64,000 bases of DNA, taken from DAOMFB01 sp963721385. Its GTDB lineage: Bacteria; Acidobacteriota; Thermoanaerobaculia; UBA5066. Below are positions 45,086 through 57,490 of this stretch, piece after piece. The stretch spans positions 682,001 through 746,000 of the forward strand of contig CAVRJB010000013.1 in assembly GCA_963721385.1 (NCBI GenBank). Direction: 5' to 3'. The notes beneath the pieces are model-generated. The model searched no databases, was not told the origin of the DNA, and worked only from the letters and a program-made list of their open reading frames with translations. The translations under genes were made by a program, and so were the position numbers. Each line of letters begins with the position of its first letter. The stretch's first letter is position 1.

Positions 45086-48000
45086 CTACTTCGTCTTCTT
45101 CGGGTTCGCGAGGTCGGGCGACGGGGGCTGGGGCGGCCATACCGGCGGGCTCGCCTTTACGCGGTTCTGGATTTCGGCGATCGCCCGGTCGAGCTGTGCG
45201 TCCATTCCCGCCAGCTCGTCACCCGGGAGGTTGTCGACCTCGATGTCCGGGGCGACTCCCTCGTTCTCCATGACCCACGCCCCCTTCATCGAGTAGGTCC
45301 CGAACTCGGGGACGTAGGTGTAGCCGCCGTCGATCATCCCGCCGCCGAGCCCACGGATCCCGACGACGCCGCCCCAGGTCCGCTTGCCGATGAGCGGGCC
45401 GAGGCCGTACTCGCGGAAGAAGTACGGGAAGATGTCGCCGTCCGAGGCGGAGTACTCGCTCGTCAGCGCCACCATCGGGCCGTTGAACGAGGCGTCCGGG
45501 TACGGGGTGGGCCGCGCGTTCCGCGTGCTCCCCATCCCGACCGCCTTCCGCCGCAGGCGCTCGAGGATGATCTGGGAGACGAACCCGCCGCCGTTCGCCC
45601 GGACATCGACGATGAGGCCTTCCTTGCGGAGCTGCGGGTAGTACTGCCGGATGAACTCCTGGAGTCCCTCGGCGCCCATGTCGGGGATGTGGATGTAGCC
45701 GATCCGGCCATTCGTAGCCGTGTCGACCTTCCGGCGATTCGTCTCGACCCAGTCGTAGTAGCGGAGGTTCTCCTCGGAAGCGATCGGGCGGACGACGACC
45801 TCGCGCGCCCCCGTCTTCGTCGGCGCGGCATTGACGAGGAGCGTCGCCGTCCGGCCCCCGCCGGCGGCCACGCTCTTGTCCCCCGTCGGCCCGACGGAGC
45901 CCGCGAAGAGGCGGTAGGGCTCGTCCTTCGCCGTGAGGTCGCGCCCGTCGACGGCGAGGAGGTAGTCCCCCGCCACGACGTTCACGCCCGGCTCGGTCAG
46001 CGGCGAGCGGCGTTTCTCGTCCCAGTTCTGCCCTTCGAAGATCCGTGCGATCCTGAAGAGGCCGCTCTTCGGGTCGACCTCGAGGTCGGCGCCGAGCGTT
46101 CCGACCGGCATTCTCTCCGGCCGCGGGTAGTCGCCGCCGCCGTTGTAGGCGTGGCCCGAGCCGAGCTCGCCCGCCATCTCGCCCAGAATGTAGTTCAGGT
46201 CGATCCGGTGCGAGACGTGTGCGACGAGCGGCGCGTACCGCTTCCGGATTCCCTCCCAGTCGATCTTCCCCATGTCGGGGACGTAGAAGAAGTCGCGGTA
46301 GAGGCGCCACGTCTCCCGGAAGATCTGCGCCCACTCCGCCGGCGCGTCGAGCTCCATGGCGAGGCCGGAGAGGTCGAGCTTCCCGTCGCCCGGCTTCAGC
46401 CCTTCCTTCGGCTCCACGACCGCCCAGCTCTTGTCCGCCTTGTAGACGAGCCGGCTCCCGTCCGGCGACAAGGAGTACCGCTCCACGTTCGAAAGGAGGT
46501 CCGTCGCCTTCCTCTTCTCCAGCTCGAACATCTGGAGCGTCCCCTTCGCCGGGCCATCCGCCTCGGTGAGGGCCGTCGTCGGCGGCGACAGCCAGAAGAT
46601 CTTTCCCTTCGCGGCCGAGAGCCCCGCGTAGTTTCCCGGCGGGACCGGGAACCCGGCCACGCGGTCGACGATCCCCGCGAGGTCGATCCGGAACGGGCGG
46701 CTTCTTCTCGTCCTTCTTGTCGGCGTCCTTCTTTGTCCTGCGGCTTTCCGGCCTCTTCCTTCCTCGCCTCGTCGCTTTTCGGGGCGAACGGCGAAGCGCC
46801 GTCGGCCTTGAGGATGAGGGCGTACGGACGCGTCGCCCTGTTCACGGTGAACGAGACGTCGAACGAGCCGAGCGTGGGGTTGATGTCCCGGTCCGAGAGG
46901 AAATAGAGGAAGTTTCCTTCGGGATCGAAGACCGGCTCACGGCTGTCGACGACCGGCGACGTCACCGGCGTCGAGGTCTTCGTCGCGAGCGAGTGGAGGA
47001 AGATCACGTTGAAGTCGTTCTGGACGCGCTTCGTGTAGGCGAGCCACCGGGAGTCGGGGGAGAAGTCGTACTGCGAGATCTCGAAGATCGTGGCCGTGTC
47101 GACGAGCGTCTTCGCCTTCGTCGCGACGTCGACCACGAAGAGACGCATCGCGCGGTCGGAGTAGGCGATCTTCTTCGAGTCGGGGGACCAGAGCGGCGGG
47201 AAGTGCCATGACGACGAGCCGGAGGTCAGCGCCGCCGCCATCCCCTTACCGTCCTCGGGGACGACCTCGAGCTCTTCCTCGCCCGAGGCGTCGGAGAAGT
47301 AGGCGATCCACTTCCCGTCGGGCGACCAGACGGCGTTCTTCTCCCGGGCGCCCGACGTCCGCGTCAGATTCCGCGTCGGGCCGTTCTCCGCGGGAACGGT
47401 GAAGACGTCGCCGCGGGCGGTCACGACGGCGCGCTGCCCGCCGGGCGCCAGCTCGACGTCGGTGATCCGGTCCTCCACCTTGACCCAGCGCGGCCGAGCG
47501 AGCCGGCGGTCGTCGGGGAGCGTCACCGTCACCTTCTTCGGCTCCCCCGCCGCGGGGTCGAGGACGTAGAGAGAGCCGCCGTTCTCGAAGACGATCTTCC
47601 CCGAGCCCGCGTGCGGCCACTTCACGTCGAACTCGGCGAAGCGCGTCAGCCGGGTCGCCTTCTTCGTGGCGACGTCGTAGCTTCCAGAGGTTCAGCTTCC
47701 AGTCCTCGCGGTCGGAGACGAAGTAGATCGGCGTTCGCCGATCCACATCGGTTGCGTGTCGGTGCCGATCCAGTCGGTCGCCCGCTCGATCGCTTTCGAG
47801 GCGAGGTCGTAGATCCAGACGTCCTGCGCCATCCCGCCCTTGTAGCGTTTCCAGGTCCGGAAATCGCGGAAGATCCGGTTGTAGGCGATCCGCTTTCCGT
47901 CCGGCGAGAAGGAGATCGCGCCCGACTCGGGGAGCGGGAAGCGCTCGACGGGCCCCCCGTCGGGGCGGACGACGTACGGCTCGCCGATGAAGCCCCGGAT

Positions 48001-48453
48001 CGGGCCGCGCTGGCCGCGAAAGAGGATCTTCCCGTCCGGCGTCCAGCCGAGGATCATGTTGTCCCATCCCATCCGGTCGCTGTTGTCCTGCGACGGGTAC
48101 CAGGTCAGCCGCCGGGGCTCGCCCCCTTCGGCCGGGATCACGTAGACGTCGGTGGAGCCGTCGTACTGGCCCGTGAAGGCGATCCACTTCCCGTCGGGAG
48201 AGAAGCGGGGGAAGAGCTCCAGCCCTTCGCCCGCCGTCAGCCGGCGGGCCATTCCGCCCGAGACGGAAACGGACCAGAGGTCGCCCGCGTGAGAGAAGAC
48301 GATCGTGTCGCCGTGAATGTCGGGGAACCGGAGAAGCCGCGCCTCGCCCGGAGCCGGCGCGGCCGCGGGTGCGGGCGCCTGGGCCGAAACGGGAAGGGAG
48401 AGAAAAAGGAGGCAGGCGATCGCAAGGAGAAACGTGGAACGGAGGAGCCTCAT
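45086..48453 (-). CDS. tricorn-type protease, frame broken three times
   Basis: About 1,122 residues if repaired, the family length. A signal peptide (LLAIACLLFLSLPVSAQ) is followed by two beta-propeller regions (repeats such as FSPDGKWIAFTG and WSPDSKKIAYSD), a PDZ-containing middle (GDYLLAVDGRDL) and a C-terminal serine-peptidase domain. The likely nucleophile is the serine in SEYSASDGDIFPYFF, with GKRTWGGVVGIRG after it. Tricorn degrades peptides released by larger proteases. Frame changes lie near 47,735, 47,690 and 46,700, and each piece stays homologous on both sides. ATG 48453 has a TATTCT seven bases upstream. The signal peptide suggests a periplasmic enzyme. Confidence 0.82.
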
Positions 48454-48460
48454 GACCCGG

Positions 48461-48466
48461 AGAATA
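48461..48466 (-). promoter_or_regulatory. TATTCT -10-like element seven bases before the tricorn gene
   Basis: Minus-strand TATTCT, seven bases, then ATG 48453. Spacing close to the leaderless pattern seen elsewhere in the window. Confidence 0.35.
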
Positions 48467-48538
48467 CGTGCTTCCCGGCGTTTGGGTTCGAAGGGGAGCG
48501 GCGTCGATTCCGGAGTGGCGTAATCTGAAGGGACACCG

Positions 48539-48904
48539 GTGAACGCACCCGCGCCGCTCGAATTCGCGATGCTGGCGGACCGCCGCCTGTTGACGCTCGT
48601 CTTCATCGGGCGGCTGACGGCCGAGGAGGTCCGCCGGGTCCGTCCCGAGGTGGACGCCGCGATCGAGGCCGGCCTCCCGACGCTCGTCGACGCAAGCGGC
48701 GTCTCCCATTTGGACAGCATGGGGGTGGCCCTGCTCGTCCACATCGGGAAGACGCTCGAGGCGAAGCAGCTCCCGGTCGCCGTCCTCCCGGGGCCGGGGC
48801 CGGTCGCGCGCCTTCTCGGCGCCGCGCGGCTCGACCGGTATCTGAACGTCGTCTTCAGCAAGGCCGAGGCGCTGAAGGTGCTCGGTGTTCCGGCTCCGGG
48901 CTGA
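48539..48904 (+). CDS. STAS-domain protein (anti-sigma factor antagonist type)
   Basis: 121 residues, one STAS domain. The conserved loop VDASGVSHLDSMGVALLVHIGK holds the serine normally phosphorylated by an anti-sigma kinase. Such proteins release sigma factors by partner switching; no kinase or phosphatase gene is adjacent, so its partner is elsewhere. GTG 48539 has a GAAGGG site about seven bases upstream, and TAATCT at 48521-48526 may be its -10. Confidence 0.82.
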   Translation: MNAPAPLEFAMLADRRLLTLVFIGRLTAEEVRRVRPEVDAAIEAGLPTLVDASGVSHLDSMGVALLVHIGKTLEAKQLPVAVLPGPGPVARLLGAARLDRYLNVVFSKAEALKVLGVPAPG

Positions 48905-48934
48905 CCGCCGCGCGCCGGGCCGGAGTCAGCCCGG
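48896..48934. terminator. bidirectional hairpin between the STAS gene and proA
   Basis: CCGGGCTGAC (48896-48905) pairs perfectly with GTCAGCCCGG (48925-48934) around a 19-base GC-rich loop. The arms contain the stop codons of both convergent genes, so one structure could end both transcripts. No T-run follows. Confidence 0.5.
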
Positions 48935-50254
48935 CGGGAAGAGCCGTTCGTGCCGGAACGGCCGCGAGTTCTTCCCCGAGTAGGTCGCCACGATGTGCCC
49001 GTCGCCGAGAAGGCGGTACTTCGTCGTGACGAGTCCGTCGAGGCCGACCGGTCCGCGCGCATGGAGCTTGCTCGTGGAGACGCCCACCTCCGCGCCGAAG
49101 CCGTACCGGAAGCCGTCGGCGAATCGGGTCGAGGCGTTGACGTAGACGCCGGCCGCGTCCACTTCCGACAGAAACCGCTCCGCCGCGGCGCGGTCCGACG
49201 TGACGATCGCGTCGGTGTGCCTGGATCCGAAGCGGTTCACGTGGTCGATCGCCTCGTCGAGCGAGCCGACGGTCTTCACCGCGAGGACGAGGGCGCCGAA
49301 CTCCTTGCCGAAATCCGACGGCTCCGCCGGCTCGAACCCGGCAGCCGGGGCGAGGAGGCGGGTCGTGGCGCAAGCACGGACCTCGACGCCCGCCGTTCGG
49401 AGGCGGGGAGCGAGCGCGGCGAGCAGCTCCGGCGCGACGGCGCGGTGGACGAGCAGCGTCTCGACCGCGTTGCACGCGGCCGGGTAGGTCGTCTTCGAAT
49501 CGAGGACGATCTCGACGGCCTTCGTCAGGTCGGCCGCGCGGTCGACGTAGACGTGACAGACGCCTTCCGCGTGGCCGAGGACCGGGATCCTCGTGTGCGC
49601 CATGACGTACCGGACGAGGTCGTTCCCGCCGCGCGGGATGACGAGGTCGACGTCGTTCTCGAGCGCGAGAAGCTCGTCGACCTCCTCCCGTCCGGAGAGG
49701 GCCTGGAGCGACGCCGGCGGGATCTCCGGGAAGGCCCCGAGCGCGTCCTGGAAGACCTTCAGCACCGCGGCCGTGGAGCGCGCCGACTCCCGCCCGCCCT
49801 TCAGGAGCGCGGCGTTTCCCGACTTGAGCGCGAGCGCGGCGATCTGGGGGACGGCGTCGGGGCGCGATTCGAAGACGACGGCCAGGACGCCGAGCGGGCA
49901 GGTCACCTTCTCGAGGATGAGGCCGTCATCCAGGAGCGTCCGGGCGAGGAGCCTCCCCGAGGGGTCCGGGAGCGCGGCGACGGCGCGGATCCCGTCCGCC
50001 ATCGCGCGGACCTTCGCCCCGTCGAGGACGAGCCTGTCGAAGAGCGGGCGGGCGAGCGTTCCCGCCGCAACGGCCCGCCGGGCCTCCGCGACGTCTTCGG
50101 CGTTCGCCTCGAGGACCGCCACCGCGTCCGCCTCGAGGCGGCCGGCCGCCGCACGGAGAGCGCGGTCTTTGACCGCCGTCGGCACGGAGGCGAGCTGCCG
50201 GGCGGCTTTCTTCGCCGCCGCGGCGCGCTCGCCGACGGAGGCCGGGGCGCTCAT
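48926..50254 (-). CDS. proA: gamma-glutamyl phosphate reductase
   Basis: 442 residues, second step of proline synthesis (NADPH-dependent reduction of glutamyl-5-phosphate). The catalytic cysteine is in TYPAACNAVETLLVH. GGNDLVRYVM and the C-terminal FRYGFGAEVGVSTSKLHARGPVGL motif are typical. ATG 50254 overlaps the proB stop (ATGA); the longer frame is not homologous. Third gene of the CpcT/molybdopterin-like-proB-proA operon. Confidence 0.93.
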   Translation of the reverse strand: MSAPASVGERAAAAKKAARQLASVPTAVKDRALRAAAGRLEADAVAVLEANAEDVAEARRAVAAGTLARPLFDRLVLDGAKVRAMADGIRAVAALPDPSGRLLARTLLDDGLILEKVTCPLGVLAVVFESRPDAVPQIAALALKSGNAALLKGGRESARSTAAVLKVFQDALGAFPEIPPASLQALSGREEVDELLALENDVDLVIPRGGNDLVRYVMAHTRIPVLGHAEGVCHVYVDRAADLTKAVEIVLDSKTTYPAACNAVETLLVHRAVAPELLAALAPRLRTAGVEVRACATTRLLAPAAGFEPAEPSDFGKEFGALVLAVKTVGSLDEAIDHVNRFGSRHTDAIVTSDRAAAERFLSEVDAAGVYVNASTRFADGFRYGFGAEVGVSTSKLHARGPVGLDGLVTTKYRLLGDGHIVATYSGKNSRPFRHERLFPPG

Positions 50255-51114
50255 CGCCGCGTCCTTCGCGGGAAGAAGACGGTCCCGATCTCCTCGCCGG
50301 CGAAGAGCCTGTCGAGGACGTGCGGCGTCCGCCCGTTCGCGATCACGGCGCATCCCCCTGCCTCGGTCGCGATCCGCGCCGCGTCCAGCTTCGTTCGCAT
50401 CCCGCCCCGACCGCGAGCGCCGCCGCCGTCCGCGTACCGGGCAGTCCCCTCCGTCGGCCCGGCGACCGCCGGAATCAGGCGCGCCTTCCGGTCCCGCGCC
50501 GGGTTGCCGGTGAAGAGCCCGTCCACGTCCGACAGGATGACGAGGACGTCCGCCTTTACGTGGCTCATCACCAGCGCCGACAGCCGGTCGTTGTCGCCGA
50601 AGATCCGCCCATGACCCGGACCGGCGTCGGGCGACTCGAGCTCGAGCGTCGAGACCGTGTCGTTCTCGTTCAGGATCGGAATGGCGCCCAGCGAGAAGAG
50701 CCGCGTCAGCGTCGCCTGCAGGTTCCGGAAACGGACGGGGTTCGCGAAGTCGTCTTCGGTCAGGAGGACCTGCGCTGACGAGAAGCCGAGCTTCTCGAAG
50801 CCCGCCTCGTAGATCGACATCAGCCGGCTCTGTCCGACCGCGGCGCAGGCCTGCTTCAGCGCCAGCCCGGCCGGCTTCGCGGGGAGTCCGAGCCGCTGGG
50901 CGCCGAGACCGATCGCTCCCGACGAGACGATCAGGACGTCGCGCCCCTCCTTCCGGAGGCTCGCCACCGACTCGACGAGGCCGTAGAGCCGCCCGAGCGC
51001 GACCGCGCCGTCGTCCCGCATGACGACGTTGGTCCCGGCCTTCACGACGATCCGTTTCGCGGCGGCGATTCGGCGCCGGGCGGCGCGGCCGGCGGCGGCG
51101 AGGGAGACGCTCAC
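50251..51114 (-). CDS. proB: glutamate 5-kinase without PUA domain
   Basis: 287 residues, an amino-acid kinase fold only. Motifs: VVKAGTNVV near the N-terminus, VSSGAIGLGAQRLGL, NENDTVS and the GDNDRLSALVM metal-binding loop, then LSDVDGLFTGNP. The C-terminal PUA domain of the 367-residue E. coli enzyme is absent, as in many short-form ProB proteins; proline feedback may be affected. GTG 51114 is chosen because it overlaps the preceding stop (GTGA). The frame extends to 51156, but that would overlap the upstream gene. Confidence 0.92.
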   Translation of the reverse strand: MSVSLAAAGRAARRRIAAAKRIVVKAGTNVVMRDDGAVALGRLYGLVESVASLRKEGRDVLIVSSGAIGLGAQRLGLPAKPAGLALKQACAAVGQSRLMSIYEAGFEKLGFSSAQVLLTEDDFANPVRFRNLQATLTRLFSLGAIPILNENDTVSTLELESPDAGPGHGRIFGDNDRLSALVMSHVKADVLVILSDVDGLFTGNPARDRKARLIPAVAGPTEGTARYADGGGARGRGGMRTKLDAARIATEAGGCAVIANGRTPHVLDRLFAGEEIGTVFFPRRTRR

Positions 51115-52325
51115 GGTTTTGCGCTCCCGGACGGGGGCGCCGCGAGGACGCGCCACTCCAGGCTCCGGAGCCGTCTCACGGTCCGCGACGGGCTCTTCAC
51201 GTCGAGGAGCATCAGCGGGCCGTCGGTTCCAAGGAGCTTTCCGTTCTGCTCGAAGACGAGGAGAAACGAATCCTTCGAAAGGAAGATCTCTTCGGCCGAG
51301 AAGGCCGAGACAAAATCGTCGGCGCCCGTCGCGACCAGGACGGCCGAGGCGAGAACCCGGCGGGCGGCGGCGCTCTCGGACGGGATTCCTCGAGCGCTGA
51401 GGAGCGCTGCGAGTTGAACCCCTCGAAATGTCGCTCCCTCCCCGCCTGAGCGAACCGTCGTCGCCGCCGGATTCGCCCGCAACACCTCCGAGGAGATGAC
51501 GTCCGTCCCACCGATTCCGGCCAGCGATACGTCTCCTCGCCGCGTCCCCTCGGAAAGGTCTTCATCGTTGTTCATCTTCCGTGGCACGGGAGTCACAGGC
51601 CCCGCCGGAACTGCCGGGGTATGCGGCGCTGCGACGACCGGGAGCACGGGCGGCTGGCCCGCAGAAGGTACGGCGTCGGCCGGGATGCCCGCCGACCGTT
51701 TCACGAAGTGGTACGGCCCCTTCGCCGGCCCCCAGACCTGCTTCCCGTCGCCGTCGTACCCGCGATCCCACGTCTCGAGGCGGTCCTTCCAGATCCGGAC
51801 CTCCGACTTCGCGTACGCCGCGCCGCGGAGCGACGAGACGCACCCCTCCCCCGACGTCCCTCCCTCGTACCGGTCGCCGACGGCGCGGAGCGTCACGAGG
51901 CAGCCCTCCCGTTCGCGGACGTCGTTCTTTCCGAAAAGGGCGAGGTCCGACGCGTCGCGCCACTTCCCGGCGGCGCTGATCGGGTCCTTCAGCTCGAAGA
52001 GGCGGACGAGGATCTTCCCGCCCGGATCCTGTTCGATGCGCATGAACCGCTGGAGAGTGGGCCGGTCGGCCCCGTCGGGGGTCGCCTGCTCGCGGTAGAG
52101 GACGGGCGCGCCGAACGAGAGGAGGCTCTTCGGCACGTCCACCGTCACCATCCGGATGACCTGGTAGTCCTTGTCGAGCTCCGCCTGGTCCTTCGAGTCG
52201 AACGTCCCGGCGAGCCACGCGACGATCTCGTCGATCTCGCGCGCCGCGGCGGGGGACTGGGCCCAAAGGGGCTGAGCCGCGAGGACGAGCGGGAGGAGGA
52301 GTCCGGGCAGCCGGCGGAGCGCCAT
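51111..52325 (-). CDS. secreted CpcT-like domain fused to a sulfite-oxidase-type molybdopterin-fold domain
   Basis: 404 residues. The signal peptide (LLLPLVLAAQPLWAQ) is followed by a CpcT/CpeT-like domain, about residues 28-215 (IVAWLAGTFDSKDQA, LYREQATP, FELKDPISAAGKWRDASDL). A Pro-rich linker (about 220-255) leads to a C-terminal region with FRGVQLAALLSARGIP, ATGADDFVSAFSAEEI and a GPLMLLDV strand, which resembles the sulfite-oxidase-like molybdopterin-binding fold. The conserved cysteine that ligates molybdenum is not seen, so cofactor binding is doubtful. Phycobiliprotein lyase function is implausible here. An in-frame GTG at 52328 is an alternative start. Heads the proBA operon by overlap. 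Confidence 0.6.
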   Translation of the reverse strand: MALRRLPGLLLPLVLAAQPLWAQSPAAAREIDEIVAWLAGTFDSKDQAELDKDYQVIRMVTVDVPKSLLSFGAPVLYREQATPDGADRPTLQRFMRIEQDPGGKILVRLFELKDPISAAGKWRDASDLALFGKNDVREREGCLVTLRAVGDRYEGGTSGEGCVSSLRGAAYAKSEVRIWKDRLETWDRGYDGDGKQVWGPAKGPYHFVKRSAGIPADAVPSAGQPPVLPVVAAPHTPAVPAGPVTPVPRKMNNDEDLSEGTRRGDVSLAGIGGTDVISSEVLRANPAATTVRSGGEGATFRGVQLAALLSARGIPSESAAARRVLASAVLVATGADDFVSAFSAEEIFLSKDSFLLVFEQNGKLLGTDGPLMLLDVKSPSRTVRRLRSLEWRVLAAPPSGSAKP

Positions 52326-52353
52326 CACGGCGAAGTGTACGGCGGCGGCCGCG

Positions 52354-54819
<2,466 letters not shown>

Positions 54820-54955
54820 TTCTAGTCTGAAGCCGTTTTCCGACGCACGCCGACAGCGTTTCGGCGCCGAACCGGCCCGAGAGCCCCGATTTCAACTCCC
54901 GGCCGGCGGCTTCACCCGTGGTACCCGTCTTGCGTTGACCACCAGGGGAGCCGCC

Positions 54956-54991
54956 CCGGAGCCGAAACTTGAAGCTTCTACAAGGCTCCGG
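54956..54991. repeat. inverted repeat in the 54.8-55.1 kb gap
   Basis: CCGGAGCC and GGCTCCGG arms around 20 bases that contain a second palindrome (GAAGCTTC). It sits in the 264-base intergenic stretch before the secreted protein gene, about 90 bases upstream of its ATG. Could be a structured leader or a transcription-factor site; no riboswitch family matches by eye. Nothing else is recognised in this gap. Confidence 0.35.
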
Positions 54992-55083
54992 AAGATCGGT
55001 TTGAGCGTCTCCGTCAAGGAATCGGCTCTCGGCAGTTGACGCGTCGAGCGCTTCACGCGGGAGACCGGAAAGGAGAGTCCACG

Positions 55084-55877
55084 ATGTCGAGTCACGTGCT
55101 GAGTCTGTCCGAGTCGCCGGGACGCCGATGGATCCCGGCAATCCTGGCCCTGGCCGCGATCCTGGGGCGGGGGACCGCCGCCGGCGAGGAGACGGCGGCG
55201 CAGCCGGCATCCGAGATCGCCTGGGGCCAGAACCACGTCTTCCCGTCGGTCGCGACGGGCGGACGGACGCGACCATTCGCGGTGGTCGTCGTCGCTCGTC
55301 GTCACGAACCCGCTGGGCTACCCGATCCTCGTCCAGTTCAAGGACTACGTCACGGGAATTGCCCTTCTCGACCTCTCCGTACCCCCGGCCATGACGAGAA
55401 CCGTCGACGACCTGGTCGCGTTTCTCGGACTCCCCGACGGCGTCTACGCCATCAACGTCTTCGTGAGGGCCGCCTCCATCGACGACCTGCTGACGGTTCC
55501 CGTCGTCGCCCGGACGTTCCGGACCAACGACGACGGCTCGACGATGGGAACAACCTTGCACGAGAAGACCTGGGGTCTCCGCACGCACACGGTTCCCTTC
55601 GACACCCCACAGAATTCGAGAAAAGCGCTTTACGTCCTCGCGACCGGCAATGCGGTGTTCGACATCCACTGGTTCGGCGCTTCGGGCCCGCTGTACAGCC
55701 AGACGGGCCTCGACGCGCAGGGATTGAACCGGTACTCCGTTCCGGACGAACGCCGTCTACGCCATGGTCGTCAACACGGTCGATCATGACGTCTCCGGCT
55801 TCACGCGCGAGCCGGAGATCTTCGCGTATTCGACGGTGACGGACCTCGTCTCGGGAGATACCGCAATCCTGAGGTGA
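55084..55877 (+). CDS. secreted protein of unknown function, frame broken twice
   Basis: About 264 residues if repaired. A signal peptide follows ATG 55084 (WIPAILALAAILGRGTAAGEE). The mature part is beta-rich with no motif I recognise. The sequence reads in the first frame to about 55,285 and continues as SLVVTNPLGYPILVQFKDYV in the next. Near 55,755 it changes again to TNAVYAMVVNTVDHDVSGF and ends at TGA 55875-55877. Continuity of composition across both joins supports one gene. AAGGAG lies nine bases before the ATG. Confidence 0.45.
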
Positions 55878-55958
55878 GCGACGGCGAAACCTCTGATTCG
55901 GAACGGGAAGAGATAGACTGGCGGTCGCGCGGTCGGCGGAGACGCCAGCCCCTTCAAG

Positions 55959-55984
55959 GGAACCGGACGCGCCTTTCTTTCGTT
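55959..55984 (+). promoter_or_regulatory. candidate ECF-type promoter of the downstream sigma gene
   Basis: GGAACC (55959-55964), 16 bases, CGTT (55981-55984), the classical ECF -35/-10 layout, ending 17 bases before the sigma ATG. It suggests that the sigma factor transcribes its own operon. A TAGACT at 55914-55919 could supply a housekeeping start. Confidence 0.4.
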
Positions 55985-56001
55985 CCCGTTGGCAGTAGAA
56001 G

Positions 56002-56622
56002 ATGCCGCCCGCTCCTCACCCCGACTCCGAGCTCGTCTCCCGCTGCCAGCGAGGGGACGATGCTGCCTGGGCGGAGCTCGTCGACCGATACGGCCGGAAG
56101 GTCTACGGCATCGCGTGGCACTTTACCTACGACCGGTCGGAGGCCGAGGAGCTGACGCAGGACTGCTTCCTGAAGCTCTGGGAGAACCTCGACCGCTACG
56201 AGCCGTCGGAGGCGTCGCTCCTCGCGTGGATCGCCGCCCTGTCGCGCAACCTCTGTATCGACCACTACCGGAAGCGCCGGCGCGAGAAGGGTTTCCGCTT
56301 CCTCTCCGACGACTCGGTTTCGGCGGTCCTCCCTTCCTCCGACGACCCGCAGGCGGACGCCGTCCGGAAGGAACGGGTCCGCTTCCTCCTCGAGGCTCTC
56401 GCCGAGCTCCCCGACGAGCTGGCAGAGGTCGTGATGCTCCGCGACCTCGACGGTCTCGACTACCGCGAGATCGGCGACTTCCTGAAGCTCCCGGACGGGA
56501 CGGTCAAGTCGCGCCTGAATCGCGCGCGCATCGAGCTGGCGAAGGTGATCCGGAAGCGGATCGGCGCTGACGTCGAGGGCCAGGGCTCCGTCTTCCTGCC
56601 GGCGCCGGGAGGCGCGCGATGA
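56002..56622 (+). CDS. ECF-type RNA polymerase sigma factor (RpoE-like)
   Basis: 206 residues. Region 2 spans about residues 8-95 (YGRKVYGIAWHFTYDRSEAEELTQDCFLKLWENL, RNLCIDHYRKRRR). Region 4 spans about 130-185 (LPDELAEVVMLRDLDGLDYREIGDFLKLPDGTVKSRLNRARIEL). It overlaps the zinc-finger anti-sigma gene by four bases (ATGA). A GGAACC-N16-CGTT promoter directly upstream suggests autoregulation. Confidence 0.9.
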   Translation: MPPAPHPDSELVSRCQRGDDAAWAELVDRYGRKVYGIAWHFTYDRSEAEELTQDCFLKLWENLDRYEPSEASLLAWIAALSRNLCIDHYRKRRREKGFRFLSDDSVSAVLPSSDDPQADAVRKERVRFLLEALAELPDELAEVVMLRDLDGLDYREIGDFLKLPDGTVKSRLNRARIELAKVIRKRIGADVEGQGSVFLPAPGGAR

Positions 56623-57443
56623 CCGCCGCCGCCTGCCGCGCGTTCGAGGAGACGCTGGCGCGGCACCTCGACGCGTCGGGGCCCGACGTCCCCGTCCCCG
56701 AGACGCTCGGACACGGAGGAGACTGCCCCGACTGCCGGACCCTGACGGCCTGCCTGAACGCCGCCGGTGAGACGCTCCGAACGCTCGCGCCGCCCCGCGC
56801 GCCGGTCCGGGTCCTCTCGTTGCTCCGCGCGCTTCCGGCCGACTTTCCGGCACGGCGCGAGGCCGCGTCGATCCTCGACCTCCTTTCGCCGGGCGGGCTC
56901 GCCCCGCCCGAACCGCCGGCCGAGCTGATGGCCCGCCTCCGCTTCATCCCGGCCCGCGCTCGGGCCGAGGGCCGGGCGCCCGCTTTCCCGGCGTGGCGCC
57001 GCTGGCTCGGCGACTGGCGCGTGACCGTCGCCGCCGCCTATGCCGTCACGCTGATCGTCGTGACGGTCCTCGGCGTCGACCCGCTCACGGCTGCCCGCGG
57101 AGCGGCCTCGAACCTGACGGCCGCCGGTGAGCGGGCTCTCTCCGACGCCCGCGAGGTGGCCCTCGCCCGCTTCGACGCGACCGCGCGCGGACAGGCCGAA
57201 AAGCCGCTCACCGAGCGCCTCGACTACCGGCTCTACCGGACGCTTGCGGCCGGGCGGGCCCGCGCCGTCGCCTACGCCGAGATCGCGTTCGAGAACGTCT
57301 TCGGCGGCGGTTCGGCGATGGCGGCGGCGTCGAGTGACGCGAGAAACCCCGGGAAGCCCCCGGAAAGCCCGGCGGCGCCGCAACGCCGCGCACCGGAGCC
57401 GACCCCGATGGCGGAACCGAACGGCCGCATTCTTCGTTCCTGA
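56619..57443 (+). CDS. membrane anti-sigma factor with zinc-binding N-terminus
   Basis: 274 residues. The N-terminal cytoplasmic region carries H32-x3-C36-x2-C39 (GHGGDCPDCR), the anti-sigma zinc-finger signature. It is followed by a Pro/Ala-rich stretch, one membrane helix (VTVAAAYAVTLIVVTVLGV, about residues 144-162) and an outer domain of about 110 residues. The ATGA overlap with the ECF gene makes a cognate pair very likely. The signal may be read by the outer domain. Confidence 0.78.
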   Translation: MTAAACRAFEETLARHLDASGPDVPVPETLGHGGDCPDCRTLTACLNAAGETLRTLAPPRAPVRVLSLLRALPADFPARREAASILDLLSPGGLAPPEPPAELMARLRFIPARARAEGRAPAFPAWRRWLGDWRVTVAAAYAVTLIVVTVLGVDPLTAARGAASNLTAAGERALSDAREVALARFDATARGQAEKPLTERLDYRLYRTLAAGRARAVAYAEIAFENVFGGGSAMAAASSDARNPGKPPESPAAPQRRAPEPTPMAEPNGRILRS

Positions 57444-57490
57444 AGAGCGACGGAAGAAACGAGAGAAGAACCTCGAGATAGGTGACGACG

